A stretch of 33,218 nt of DNA from Plakobranchus ocellatus (lineage: Eukaryota > Mollusca > Gastropoda > Plakobranchidae): positions 2,764,710 to 2,797,927 of the forward strand of contig BLXT01006878.1 in the NCBI GenBank assembly GCA_019648995.1. The letters are read 5' to 3'. Below, in pieces: positions 1 to 22,500 of this stretch. The position numbers and the translations under genes were made by a program. The notes below the pieces were generated by a model. The model was given only the letters and a program-made list of their open reading frames with translations. It was not told the origin of the DNA and ran no database searches. Position 1 is the first letter of the stretch, and each line of letters begins with the position of its first letter.

Positions 1-2124
1 ACATTAAAGCATTTGCGCGTCGCTGTTATATAGATCAGCTAGTTGTATTGTTCTTTGTTCATTACTGATACTACAAGAAAGCATGTGGTGCGGCACATCA
101 AAAAGATAACCTCTGTGACAATCGTGCCTACGTACTTCAAATACGAGAGTCTCCGTCACCGGTAAAAAAAAAAAAAAAACATAGTCTGAGGGTCCAATTT
201 ACGATTAGCCTCAGCCAGTAAAAAAGCCAACTGGAGCCTTTCTTTTCTTTTACATGCTTTGGGTAGGTAAATGTGGGTGTGTGTGTGTGTGCGTGCGTTT
301 CTCTCACTCTTTTTTTGTTACTTTCGGGGGGTGCGGGAGCTAGGGCAGAAGTATCGTTGAAAGAAGGACCTGATCAAAAGCGCAGTGTATACACTTTAGA
401 GCCAGTTAACAAAACAATTTAAATGCTTACAAGTATAAAAAATAACTATTGAAGTTAAGCACGCGGTCCCGAACACGGCACATTTCAATTTTTTCAAAAC
501 TATATTTTTTTCTAAAGTATTGTGAATGTTGTCCGTGTTACTTACTTAGATCAAAACTTTTAAACTGATATCGGCATTCTTCTATAGTTTTATCAAGTCC
601 AAACGCGATTTAGTGGGCTTTTTCTTTTTTAATTATTGAAAATATGAGGTCACACTGAAATATTTGTTTTAACCTTTTTTATCTAACAGAAAAACCCTAC
701 TAAAACAAATGTGTACGTCATAAATATAAAGTATCGTGTTACGTCACTTACGCGCGTGTACGTTATTTTCTACTATCTGAGCACCAAACTTACCTGGCTC
801 ATCAACACCCCTTTCTTCCTTTGTCCAAGAGGTTTTCAATGCTCGAGATTCTCAGGTTCAACTGAGTCTATTGAAAAATGTGAAAAAAGCCGGTTAAAGT
901 CGGCTCTGTCAATCACTGGCCAACTGAAATCTCGCGTACGTTACGAAAGTGTAACACGATTTTGGGCTTGAGGCTTCTAACCGCAATTAGTGACTCCCGT
1001 TTTTTTTATTACCGCGTTTTTTTTTTTTAATTTGATAGTTTGGCTATTTGTCTTTCATGTGAAACGCGGCATTAAGAAAAATAAAGCATAAATAAACAAA
1101 CAGACGATGTTTTAAAAATAGATCAAAATGTAACACCAAAATAACGTACACAGTGACCTATAGGCCACTAGGAAGAGAGGAGCACTCTGCCCGCGACGCA
1201 CTGTGTGGCTGTGCACTATGGCTGGCCTATGTAAATGAGGCCAGTTAGCAGTTTATAACTCTTTGCATTTTCGGGGGAGGGGAGGTAAAGAGAGACCCCT
1301 TGCAAAATGTCACGTTTTTAGTGCTTTTCTGTACGGCAATTCGCGTTTTGACCCATATTTAATTTATATTTCCAGAATAACATTTTTTTTTGTCTCTTTT
1401 ATGTGATGAAAACTATTGTTTATTTGCTCATTTCCCTTAAGAGCTTATAAGCATGAACTTAAACAGCCGTGCTATTGTGTGGAGCTAATTTGAAAATATT
1501 GGGTGGAGAACTGTTGATATAAATGTGTATCTTGTGAACGGTTTTTCTAATGCATACGTTTAGGTTTGGGCAGCTATATGTACAGCTAATGTAATCATTA
1601 ATGTACAGTTGCATTTCAAGATATTTCTTCAAATATATGGTCTGAAAATAGGAATATTTCTTGTTCTTATATATAAAGAAGCTGTTTGCAAATTTAATGA
1701 GAATGGTAGCATAATCAGGATGTTTAAACATTAAATTTTAAGTTGCTTGTGGTTTCTTTCAAGCAGTTTATACTGAACCTAATTTAATGCTGATGCATTT
1801 GTTTCAAATGTTATTACATTGGCAGCTGATGACATAGCCTCATGATATGAAAAATAAAATTGAAAGGGAAAGACAATCAAAAGTTTAAACAGCTTGTAGA
1901 CATAAATATTTATTTCATATAATAATATGGCTATTACTATGGCTGTAGCTAGGTTAGTAACAATTGGTTTCTTTGCTATTACCAACTGATTTACATCTGT
2001 GTACAAGTCATTAGCCTTTATTTGCTTGTACTTGACATTAAATATCCTCATTTCTTCATTATTTTTTTTTTCTTGGGCAATATCCCTTGAAACCTATCAT
2101 ACATTATGATTTGGCTATAGCACT
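1..2124. other. Left-edge non-coding sequence, no recognisable exon
   Basis: I see no recognisable coding exon here on either strand. The first 1.3 kb is richer in CpG than the rest of the window (for example near 466-478, 748-760, 931-945 and 1190-1200), and it holds a near-perfect 16-base palindrome at 1153-1168. The remainder is AT-rich, with poly-T runs and a short GT repeat near 273-290. It is either intron of COPS2 or sequence upstream of it. The preceding COPS2 exon, which should encode the residues just before ALYEQS, was looked for and not found. Confidence 0.5.
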
Positions 2125-2364
2125 TTTTGAGAAAATACTGCATTCAAATTACATATCTTCTTGAATTTCATCTAGCACAAAGCCAAGACATATCCCTGAA
2201 CATTTTGCCTTTTCACCCCTGCACAAAATATAAAGAATGAGCTATTTTGAGAAAATACTGCATTCAAATTACATATCTTCTTGAATTTCATTTAGGACAA
2301 AGCCAAGACATATCCCTGAACATTTTGCCTTTTCACCCCTGCACAAAATGTAAAGAATGAGCTA
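2125..2364. repeat. Tandem duplication, two 120-bp units
   Basis: Two consecutive units repeat with a period of exactly 120 bp: the word gaaaatactg occurs at 2131 and again at 2251, and the following text matches until about 2364. Only a few substitutions separate the units (for example tctagcaca against tttaggaca), so the duplication looks recent. It lies about 150 bp upstream of the first visible COPS2 exon and does not touch coding sequence. Confidence 0.9.
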
Positions 2365-2465
2365 TCAAGGATCTGAAAAATTTAAGTTGTATTTGAATTG
2401 TTCTCTAGACCTTTTTTGCTCAAATTACTAGATTTTAAAGTTTTATTATTATCTTTATAAGATAA

Positions 2466-11570
<9,105 letters not shown>

Positions 11571-12228
11571 AAATTTCATGCTTGAGTTGTACAGTCTTTG
11601 TAATAATGTCTTTTTCCTTGTATTTGAAAAATTATACCTGATGAGAGACCGAGCATTTCAGATGTTTCATCGTTTGACAGTTGTTGACGGCCGAGTGAAA
11701 AGTAATCAGACTTGCAAAGAAACCAATACAGACACAAAATACTTATTCCTCTTTTTTTAAAACTATAATTCTCACAACATAGATACAGATTTAGTTATCT
11801 AAAGCTTAGGATATATAAATTTTAACCTCCAAAGCACAGATGGTATTGGTCATAATTGACTATCAAGGGATTACATAATTTTTTTCTCAGGTATTACATC
11901 TTAAACTCACTAGTCTCAATGAATTGAAAAAAAACCAACCCAAAATATAACTTTTCGGAATAATAAGGTTGCTCATTAAGCTAGTGATATTATTTCAAAC
12001 TTTTCTTTAAGGCAAATTGTTAAATGAATGAAAAAGGTGGTTACAAAAAAGAAAATTGAATTCTGTCATTTTAACTACTTGCTTAGTACGCTTTTTTTTT
12101 TTTCAACCCTTAAGCCTAAAAATTAGTGTATGTATGATGTTAATTGAAAATGAGAAGTTCTTTGCTCGATGAACATATTTATTGTCAATTTCAAGTTGGT
12201 TGCTGTAAAATGGAAAAAAGCTTTTGAA

Positions 12229-12234
12229 AATAAA
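12229..12234 (+). terminator. Candidate COPS2 poly(A) signal (proximal)
   Basis: A canonical AATAAA lies about 660 bp after the COPS2 stop codon, in an AT-rich stretch without competing reading frames. Downstream T- and GT-rich sequence follows. Which of the two signals is used cannot be decided from sequence. Confidence 0.5.
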
Positions 12235-12516
12235 CATTTGAAACTTAAATATAACAAAGTAACTTTGTCTGTGCTTCAGAAAATTGCACTGCTACACTGA
12301 TCTTGATGTTTAAGTCTTTCATTCAATGTTGTGGCTGTATTTTTTTATTTTGGTTACTGTGAATTTCAGTTTTTTGCCAAATTTTACATTTATTCATTCT
12401 AGTTGTAGACAAAAAAAAAAAAATAGAGTCTTATGAGTGAACAGTGTCTACTGTTGTTTATAATTTTGAATACACGAGGGTTTATTACTAGTTCCATTTA
12501 TTTTCAGTTACACTTC

Positions 12517-12522
12517 AATAAA
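12517..12522 (+). terminator. Candidate COPS2 poly(A) signal (distal)
   Basis: AATAAA is followed by a T/GT-rich segment (ttttgtttcc), a good cleavage context. Use of this signal would give a 3' untranslated region of about 0.95 kb. Confidence 0.55.
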
Positions 12523-12534
12523 ATTTTGTTTCCA

Positions 12535-14561
12535 CTATGCTAGCCTTACTGGCATCAACTTATGACTCAAATGGGAGCCCAAGTGAGTATGTTTGTCCAT
12601 AAGCTAGCTGTTCTGAGTGCCATATTTATTGTGAACCATAATTATTCCAGATTATGTACGACCTTTATTCAAACAATACTGGATAAGTTTTAAAAAATGA
12701 AGTAATACTGGATGTCAGCCTAGCTGTGACAGATGCAGCCTCGATCTGGGCATGAAGATCTACATTCAAAGTAGCCAGGAAGTAAATTATACCCAGATAT
12801 GGCTACCCTTGAAAAAACTTGAGGAACATCGTGGGCAAAAATATGGCAACATTAGATCAAAATGCAGAACAAACCTGAATATGATATGAACTGATGCTGA
12901 TCAAATAAAAAAAATTTAACGGAGTTCCAAAAAAAAAAAAAATTACTTAAAGTTAAAATCATAGAGGTGTACCTTTAAGACGGGGAAGTGTAGAGAATAC
13001 ATGAATCAGATCCTCTTTAAATCAGCACAAACACTGACTCGGCCAAAAGGCCTATCACATCGTTTCTGTGCATACATTCCAATCTGTTCACCTTAATGTT
13101 GTGCAAATAGGTCCTAGATTATTATATGAACAGAAAAATTGTCCTTAAAATTTTCATTTCTCTTACTGTAATGACTTGTTTAATTAATTTCGGGTCCCAG
13201 ATTTCAATGTTGCCATTAGATTTCAATTTTACTAGCTTTTCTCAGTTGGAACTTAAAAGTACATTAAACTGTCCTTTATTCTTTTCCTAATAGTAAAACC
13301 CAGAATGCCTCAATTCATTCTTTTAAATACAATGCTGTCGTCCCTTGCGTATTGAAATTTCTGTATCAGACAATTTCCTTTTGGTCAGTTTGAAGATATG
13401 TTGACATATCAAAGAAAGATAAGCAGGCCTGATTGAATATCAAGTTTTAGATCCACATATAATTATCACACTCTGGCAATGGCCAGAGCCAAGCGACAAT
13501 CAGACAATCTTGCGCCAAGCGTCCAAGTTCATTTCTGGGTTCAAATTGTTCTTATAGTTAGTCTCAGAGTCTAAATTATTGACTTCAACAAAACCATTGA
13601 CTTAAAAGTTATCAGATTAAAAAAGGGAAAAATATATCCCAAAATTATTTCTACTAATATTAAAATTTCAATTCTGCTGATTCCCTTAATTCAAGGTCGC
13701 TTGTTTCAGATTTGTTGTCAAAATTTTTGTGCTTGCTTTTCTCACAAAGATACATGTATGTGTGTTGAAAAAAAAAAGTCTAGTCCAGGTGAGTGATGTT
13801 AGTGCAATCCACCGACCATCAATACGTCAACAGTGACCAGTGACGATTAGGCCTAAGAATAATGTACATCTATGCACTGCACCTATAGGTTTGCCCCATC
13901 CCCCCTCCTCTTCAGCCTACAACACATTCAATATTCCAAAATAATAGAAAAATAAAAATATATGAAATAGAATCAAAATGCACATATATATAAAATAGAA
14001 TCAAAGTTACTTGCAGAAATATAAGCATGAGTAAGGGAGAACAGGGAAAGACAGAAATCTGGTAAAGGACTTTAAGGAGGACTCTTTTAGAATGACCAAA
14101 GGAGCTAGAGAGCTGACATGTTTAGAATATTGATTAAATAAAAAAAAAAAAACAAATGTAAAATATAATCATGTGGCCACAAACTGAGTGACTTCTTTAA
14201 TTGATAGCAACTGTACACACAACATCAAAAGCGTTACAAGCTCCTGTCAACAAATTTTGTATCAGTGATGAAAACTACGGTTTCATAACACCAAAAACTC
14301 TAGACTAAATTTTGATGGACCAATTGCCTAATTTGCAAAAATTTAAAATACGCTATGTGACAACAGTGACACTCACTGAAATTCAATATCATGCTTGCAG
14401 GTGTTAGATAACTTCAAACATTTGATGTAACCTGATATTATTAATTGCATATATTGTAAAAAAACAGAAAACGAAAGACAAATCTTTTCTTTATCATATC
14501 TTAGAAACATTCATTTCAATAAAATACTAGTAGCCTAAACAGTATAAATTTACATTCATCT
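12535..14561. other. Intergenic region between the converging COPS2 and INO80C
   Basis: No exon or mobile element was recognised in this AT-rich interval between the two gene ends. On the minus strand ATTAAA at 14196-14201 is a possible poly(A) signal for INO80C, about 360 bp past its stop codon. Several short A and T runs are present. Confidence 0.5.
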
Positions 14562-14711
14562 TCACTGCAGAAATTTCCATTTCATGGNCAAAGTCTTTGC
14601 TTTCCTAAGTTGTAAGCATCCTGAAATAATGTCACCAGGTAGCATTCGTACTCTTCCATACTCATCAGCATTGGCAAATCGCATTTTCGTTTGAGGATCA
14701 GTGTATCTGGC
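14562..14711 (-). CDS. INO80C: INO80C exon 5 with stop codon
   Basis: After tcatccacag the exon encodes ARYTDPQTKMRFANADEYG, then RVRMLPGDIISGCLQLRKAK and a short tail ending MKWKFLQ, TGA. YTDPQ and LRKA are hallmarks of the INO80C/Ies6 YL1-C domain. Base 14588 is N; the affected codon is NCC (Ser, Pro, Thr or Ala). Vertebrate proteins end soon after LRKA, so the last eight or so residues here are a small extension. Confidence 0.95.
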   Translation of the reverse strand, partial: ARYTDPQTKMRFANADEYGRVRMLPGDIISGCLQLRKAKTLXMKWKFLQ

Positions 14712-17700
14712 CTGTGGATGATCATCGATTTTATTTTGATAAATATTTGCTTCAACAAAAAAGCCCCAATCTGGTATAAAAAAAGATTTTATATTTCTCA
14801 TGAAAGTTTTGCACAACAGAAAAAACAAACATCAATAGCTTAGAAAATGCAAGCCCTTCATGGCTTAGTCTATAAAGAAGTCAACCATTTTTGAAAAAAC
14901 ATGGATTGATGGGAGCTTCAATTCAACATAATCACATCAACGGAGCTTTTGCTGATAGGTCAAAACAAGGGAAATTGTATAAACAACAGCTCTTAATCTA
15001 AAATGAAAGCTCAGATGCTGACCATATCTGCTTACAAATACGCATAATATCCATCATCGTTTTCGATCCACATTTCCACCTTTTTCATATATACATGTAT
15101 ATAAAATATATATATGTTAACAGTACTTGTCAATTTATAAAGGTTTTCTTTGCTCATCCAGGCACAATCCTTTGACAAATCTAAGTTTCTTTTCCATTGC
15201 CTTGTTGCTGTGCAACGTCACTATCGGCCATTACCTGGTTTCCGGGCTCTGGACCATTTAGACGTCACTGCATTTTTCTGTCCAAACACTAGCTCAGCAT
15301 GTCAGCAATTGAGCTCATCTTTTAAAAAACAGTTTTGTTAAAAAAAATCGGAATTTTTTGTAATTCACCCTGAGATACCCTTGGCTAGATTTTGAAACAT
15401 GTTTTAGGGCGCAGGGTCAGTTTTTTATTGCTTAATTTGATGCGTTGCAACAGTGTTATCGAAAATGGAACTAGTCGGCCTAGCAAGCAACCTTGGATCT
15501 AACCTCAAAACTTAAATAATCCGATCATACATTATGGAAAACATTTTAGAGTGAATAAGCAATCAAAATTGGCAAACCAGTCTGTGCAATTATAAATCTA
15601 AACATGTACAGCTTTTAATTTTCTGCGCAGTCTGACTTTTTTATGTAGATCTAATAGAAATACCTCAGTAGCCTTGACCGGGCAATAGTTAGTAGTGGCT
15701 AGCATCACAATTCAAATTCGGAAAAAAAACCCTATAAATAATATTGTGCAACAAGGCAATTGAATGGTCCTCTCATGTTGTTTATTTTCTCTACCGGCTT
15801 CCAAGTTACTGCAAGCATTTTTTTCACTTCCTATTATATTATGGCAAATTTCAAGCTTAAGCAGCAGAATGTACAACCTTCCAAAGACTATGGAATTAAA
15901 GAGGTACTTTCTTTGACAGTGGCGGTGCATGAATTACGGCTAGTGTGGTGCAGAAAAAAAATTGTTTCATGGAAAGTACATTTATAATTAGTATTTATTT
16001 TATACCATGAATTGGAAAACGAACAAGTCTTATCTTTAGTTTAAGCTCACAGCATGATCATAAGCCTGTGAGTTGTGACACAAAATATGCGACAATGCCA
16101 CGAAGCCTCTTCTTTTCAAGAAGGCTGTAGAATGGGAAATTCTGAGAAACAATAAAGTACAGTGGAACCTATTTTTAAAGATAATAAAGAACTATTGCTA
16201 TAATAAGAGATTTGAAAAGTCCCGTTTTTTTATCTAAAATATAGAAAATATAATTACATTTTGAAATAATGAGTAAAAGAACTGCTTCCGTTGGTTATAA
16301 TAATAACAAAATCTGGAAAAGGAAAAGAGAAGCAAAAAGAATCTTAAATTTCCCCTGCCCAATGATCTCAAGCATGAAACTTCTTTGCCATTTAAAGATG
16401 GCCTAGATCAATGTAGATTGTCTGGTATTACGAAATTAAAGTACCGGTATCAAAGTTCACAATGCCGAGTATCTTGCTGTGCCCCTTTCCCCCACACCAT
16501 GCTTAGCAAAACCAGTTCACATGCTAGGGTCTTGAACAATCCAACCCCTCAAGCCCAGCCTGTGAAGTGGGATTACCCACCATGTGAGCCAGAGAGCTAT
16601 AACAGTATAAGTGGCACATGCTTTGTGTTACGCAGATATGATCATAAAGCCACTCTACTCTGTCCCCTGACCTTGTAATAAAGGGTGCCAATTGGGAATG
16701 GGGGAGGGTATTGTACAATAGGAATTGGTTGTCGATGTGTTGAGTACGAGGAGAAAGTTGAGTTTGGAAACATAACCACATTAATGGGCTAGAGTGAGAG
16801 AGGAAGAGAAGGAAGGGGAGTATCATCCTAGAAATTAGGAACAAGCCAAGAACAGAACTTAGTCAACTGCAACTGACTGAGTGTATTCATTACCCTCCTC
16901 ATCCTTTCCATCTCTGTTCATTGCTTGATCTATGTTGAACATTCTCTACTATATGTACCAATAAATAAAAGGAAAATGATTATTTTTTTTAATGCTCCAG
17001 TCTGATTAGACTTCACAGGAAACCATGAAAATGATTGGTTTTGCCAGCATTTAACTATCATGAAGAGGAATAAAAAAATCCTCTTTAATCCCTCTTCTAG
17101 GAATAACGACAACCCTTGAACAACATTTTATATGATAAGAGCAAAACTTTTCGTTATTACTGAGTTCCATTGTATGTATTCTAGGCTAGATGCAGTTGTC
17201 ACTGAGGTCTAAATTTTACAAGATACATTTATGAGTCTTGGGCTTTGCCAGATCTACAGTAAAATTTAATACAAAAACAGAGAAGTGTGATTTTTTAAAG
17301 CTGAATTTGAATTTTAACATAACCCCAGAGAGCAAACATAATCCCCCAAACTGTTAGACTCACATACTTTAAAAATATATATGGACTCCTATTCTTTACC
17401 AATACATAAATGAAACATTTTAAAGAAAACTGAAACCATTCAAACAAAAATCTAAAATCCAATGATTCTACTTAATTATGAAAATAAGTCTTAAAAAGTT
17501 AACATTTGCTCTTAATTGACAGAAATCACCTCCAGGCCTGATATATCCGAGTATTTCTTTGCAGGTTTGAAAGAAGGAGGTGCATCAATAGAGCCATCTG
17601 AAAGAGTGAAGAAAAAAATCAATAAACTCTTTGGAACTTTTAAAGATTATAGGCTCAAGGTTGGGCTTCAGAAAGATTCGCTGGTGTGTGTCCTCAATTT

Positions 17701-19149
17701 GAAATTTTTAGAAACAAATTGCATTCAAATTTGCATAAAAAAAACCAAACATACATACTAAGAAAAATTTCAATTCCATTCCAAGAATTTGAAAACCTTC
17801 TTAGTTCTATATCATGTAAAAACAATGAGTTCAGGATCAAACTAACGCAGTATTCTAGAAATTATTACAAGGCGATGATCTCACCATCAGAAAAACATTT
17901 CATTTAGTTTATATTCAAGAAAGTTTATAAGCGAACTATATTTCATTTTACAGTGTATGCTCCCTGTATTGAATTGTGATCATACAAGTTACTCAGTGAG
18001 ATATTTTTGTCCATAAAGATGCTAGTTTTCTCTGGGATTGGTTGACTACAATGGGTATTGTAAATAGGAAAAAAGGCCATACAGCAAACTAAAGTATTCA
18101 CAATAACTTCTCAAAAGGACGACAAATATGGATCATAGGTAAAAACAGTAACAATTCATTCTAAAAATAAGTGCACACAGGCCACTTTTTGTGAATAAAT
18201 TTTTAGTTCAAGTTACTTTAAACTATCAAAAGTATTCTGGTAACATGGGAATGACACAAACATGTACATGTTATGTATATGAATACATTGAAGCTATAAT
18301 GCTGATGATCACATCTATTACAAGTGTTTATTTAAAAGCTGATAATATTAGCTTGAAATACATGTAAATACTCCTCTAACTTTAGGTGCTTTTTTTTAAG
18401 AAGCTGTTATGTAAAATTTACTAATTCACCCAGCACATGATCAGCATTGCACCTCAAAAAGCTTTGCGTCAACCTAGTTGAATTTAGTAAAACATTGAAT
18501 CAATGGAATCTTCAGGATCGAGAACAAAATCCTATTGTATGCATCTTTTTGCTCACATACATTGTGCAACAAAAATGTATGATAATGTAAGCATACACAA
18601 GCCTGCTTCCTAGCCTAGGCCGCGGAACAATTGAAGGCCTACTGCACTGCTGGGCTGGCAAAGCATGTTGCGCTAGGATTAGTGTCACGGGTCTAGATCT
18701 AGACTCTGATTTGTTATAAATACACAAAGATGTAACTTTAATTTTGTTTTATCAGTTAAAACATTTCTGTATTTTTAAACTTTAAAAAATGGAGTCCAAA
18801 AGAAAGAGAAAGGGAAAGGAATAAAAAAAAAAAAAATTACAGCCTGTATATATTTTATAATTAATTAATTATAAAGGAAAACTTTAAGTAATAAATTTAT
18901 TTCAGTTATCAAATATTTGGAACGACAGACAGACAGAGAAAGAGATAGGGAGACGGAGGCGGAGAGAAAACTTTAAAAAGATAAAGGTAAAGACCTCTGA
19001 TGATTCCATTAAAAAATAATTCGGCAGTAATAACCACACTAGTGAAAGAATAAACTGCACAATCAATAAAAAAAATCATTGAAATACCAAAGTAGAGAAA
19101 AAAGAAAGCTCACAGGCATAAATACAAAGAGAGAAGAGAAGAGAAGAGA

Positions 19150-19207
<58 letters not shown>

Positions 19208-19466
19208 AGTTGGATAATGTAAGCTATCAGTAGATTGTTGTCAAGTTTATAATTTAAAAAAAAAAAAAAATTCAGCTTAAAGTTCTAATTAATCAGAAAA
19301 AAAACCGAAATATATATCCCATTAAAATCCGCCCGTTAAGACAACATATATTTTTTTAATAGCAAGTAATGAAAAGTTGAAGTGAACAAGAGAAAGATAG
19401 CAATAGAGAGGAATGATAAGCAAAAAATGAGAGAAAACAAAACACTGATAAAAGAAAAAAATAGGC

Positions 19467-19530
<64 letters not shown>

Positions 19531-22500
19531 CTTTAAATGCTGTTTACAAAAAGGCTGTGAAAAATGTAAGACTGGCGCTTGTGTGACAAAAGAATAAATA
19601 AATATAGCAAAGAATTTGGAGCAACTCTTGGCAAGGGAATCGTAAACCTCCTTGGTTCAGGTTGTCCGTGAATGCTGAATATCATCATTAAATACAGAGA
19701 AATCACCTTCAAAGCCTCAAAAGGTGTTCTGGATGCTTTTGACAAATGTATCCACCAATGTATATTCACATCTTTTCATCTTTAGATATGGTTGCAATCT
19801 TTTCTGACAGATCATCAAGGCATAAAATTTCAGAGTCTATGAGATCCTTTGTGCAAAATTCACAAATATGGGAAGCATTTCTATGGTCTATAGTTTCATT
19901 CTCAACTTGTTGCATTAACTTTGTTTTATCAATAGCATGTGTGTTGTAAATGTCCTGAGCACTCATGTAAAAATTATTCCTCACAGGCATTCTAAAATGT
20001 CCAAAGTGTTGTTCTATGTCATCCTAAGGTTACATATTGGTGTGTATATGCTGCATCAGTATTCAGAAGATGTGTGCTTAGGGCAACAAGTGCATTTGCA
20101 TGTCCATTGGAGAGCTTTTTCTGTGTCACGAGCAAGTTTCTGCGGACGTGGATGGCTGTTTGGTTCCATAGCCTTTGCTGTATCTGCCCATGCCAGAAGG
20201 GTTTCAATCTGCCTACTTCCCTGTGTTGAAGAATAAACAGCAGCTCTGTCAGGATTCCTTTGGTAATTACTCTGAAGAGGTGTTTTACAGTTAAATACTT
20301 TCCACAGGTGAATAACCTCATCCAAAAAAGTTGCTGTTTGAAGGAACGATTCACAGCTGAGAGAAAAAGTTTTACGTGCAGCACTTGTCTTCTCAGAAAA
20401 CATCTGTAGAGCTAATATCTTCAGTTTTTTTTAACGTTAATGGGCTGAACAGCAGAGAGCTTTATAAGAAATGTGGATTCATGCTCATAAAGTTTCTTCA
20501 AATCAGACCATGCAGCAGTTATCACCTTTACTTCATGCTGAAAAGTGAGCTTCTGTGTTTTTTCAGTCATCCAGCTGCTGCGGATGTTCTTCAAAAGATG
20601 CACAGGATCATAAATTAAAAACAGTTGTCGTTCAGGATGTGCAGGGTTGTCAACAATCCATGGTGAAAGAGCGCTGGTTCACAGTTATTACCACAAATGA
20701 AGAACTTGTGCACCACATTCTTCAAGTAAGAGATGACATCACAAACAGTAGTAAATTGACACTTGGAGGTGAGTGCCTGACAATGACATGGAAAAATTTT
20801 AACTAGAAATGTCTTTGATCCAAAAAGAACATTTAACCATAATACACAACAAGGTAGTTGCTAATTTTTCCGGAACATCTTGAGCATATCCAAATACATT
20901 TCCACCCCTGTATGTAAGAGACGCCTTGACATAGATTTCATCAATAATCAGCACGCAGCCTCGACTTCGGTCATCCAGTTGCTCAAAAACAGATTTGAAA
21001 AGGGTAATGTCAATTGTCATCTAGACTTTTGGCAATGCTGGTAATTTTACATAGTGTTGATAGGGATGGCAACTGTAAATGTTGTCTCAGGTCGGCATAA
21101 AGAGCTCTTGATTTCGCATACACCATAAAAATGCCAAAATAAATTCATTAATGGTATAAATCGTCTGTTTTTAGGGCTATTATTTTTTAATAGCCTGACG
21201 AGTCGGAGGTCCTCCTCATCAGTAGCATAATGTTTCCTGTTCAGTAATAATTGCTGTTCATAATTGTTGTACAACTAAAAGGAACTTGCTCCCCTAAGTC
21301 ATTACCATTTAAATTAGGTTATATCCACTTGGCAGGAAAAAAGGTTGTACAATAAGTAGGCCTGAATGAGGAAATTATTACTAGACTTAATTAGTCTTAG
21401 AAAACACCTGGATATAGAATTGAAAATTCTATTAAAAACTCTAGATCTACACCTTTGACTGTTTGCGATTATAGATCCACTAGATAGAAGACCTACTCCA
21501 GCTGCTAGATCTAGTTGATGATGACAAATAAAACATAGGCCTAACGAAAATAGACTACAGTCTAGATTAACTCTTTATGCTCGCAGCCCTTTTCCCCCTT
21601 TGGCCACACAACATTTCCAACATCGGTCACAGGCTCAAATGAGACTGTATCCTTATTTAGCTATGCATTACCTACACTTTGATAACTTTTGACATAAGTA
21701 AGATACAGAGCTAAAATTGGTATCATTGAAAGAAGAATAAATGTGCTTTATAGGTGTGTGGTTTTTGTTATTGTACAATTTTTGTGAATTTAGCTACATA
21801 ACATTGAAATTATATCACATTTTATACATCTTGACCTAGATTTTAGATCTAGATATCTAAATATGTCTAGATATAGATTAGATCTAAAGATAGCAACGAT
21901 TTCATAGCAAAACTAATCTATTTGAATAAAAACAAATTGATATGAGTAGCTAAAACACTGAAATTAGGATAATAATCTACTGGATCTACAAGATTTCACA
22001 TCACACGATGAAGTTCTCTCAATCATAGATAGAAAAAAAAGACTAGAGTGCTTTCAGCCCGCGCTTAGACTCAAAAAACACCAAAGTATAGGAAGAATGG
22101 TAGGAAAAGGAAGTAGGAAGATTAAACTTTTCGTACAATTAAAGTTTCGCTTTTATAAAAGTGGTTTGGTTGCGATTATATGCTACAAAACCAAGCAACG
22201 CTGTGACCGTCGGTGTGATCAACTGTGTGTTGCGGAAGCAACGCTGGCACCGTTGGTCCGACCATTCATAACCTATTCAATCAACGGTGGCTCCGTTGGT
22301 GTGAGCATGAAGAGTTAAATTTTTCTACATCTCCATTTTTATCTACATTTAGTTAGATTTCTTGAACCAATCAGTCCAATAAAAGAAAACTAGATCTAGT
22401 TCTATTCCATGGTCAGATCCAGGTAGGCCTAGGTTTGACAAGATCAGAAGTTTTTCGATCAGAATTACTTATAAAAATAGTAGACCTCGATCTTGATTAG

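Noticed and set aside
440..480. gaagttaagcacgcgg resembles part of a 5S rRNA gene
   Set aside because: The similarity covers only about a dozen bases; the rest of a 5S gene and its internal promoter are absent.
711..971. 86-residue plus-strand open frame
   Set aside because: No recognised motif, no conserved block and no convincing gene context; consistent with a chance frame in a CpG-richer stretch.
15150..15341. Small less AT-rich patch with a TGACGTC motif, possibly a promoter or SINE
   Set aside because: No A/B box, tail or target duplication could be seen, and no gene starts there.
16385..16678. 97-residue plus-strand frame in a GC-richer patch
   Set aside because: No resemblance to a known family, and it is antisense within INO80C intron 4; probably an old repeat fragment.
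19382..19597. 71-residue frame with an Arg-Glu repeat
   Set aside because: The repeat is simply the GA microsatellite translated.
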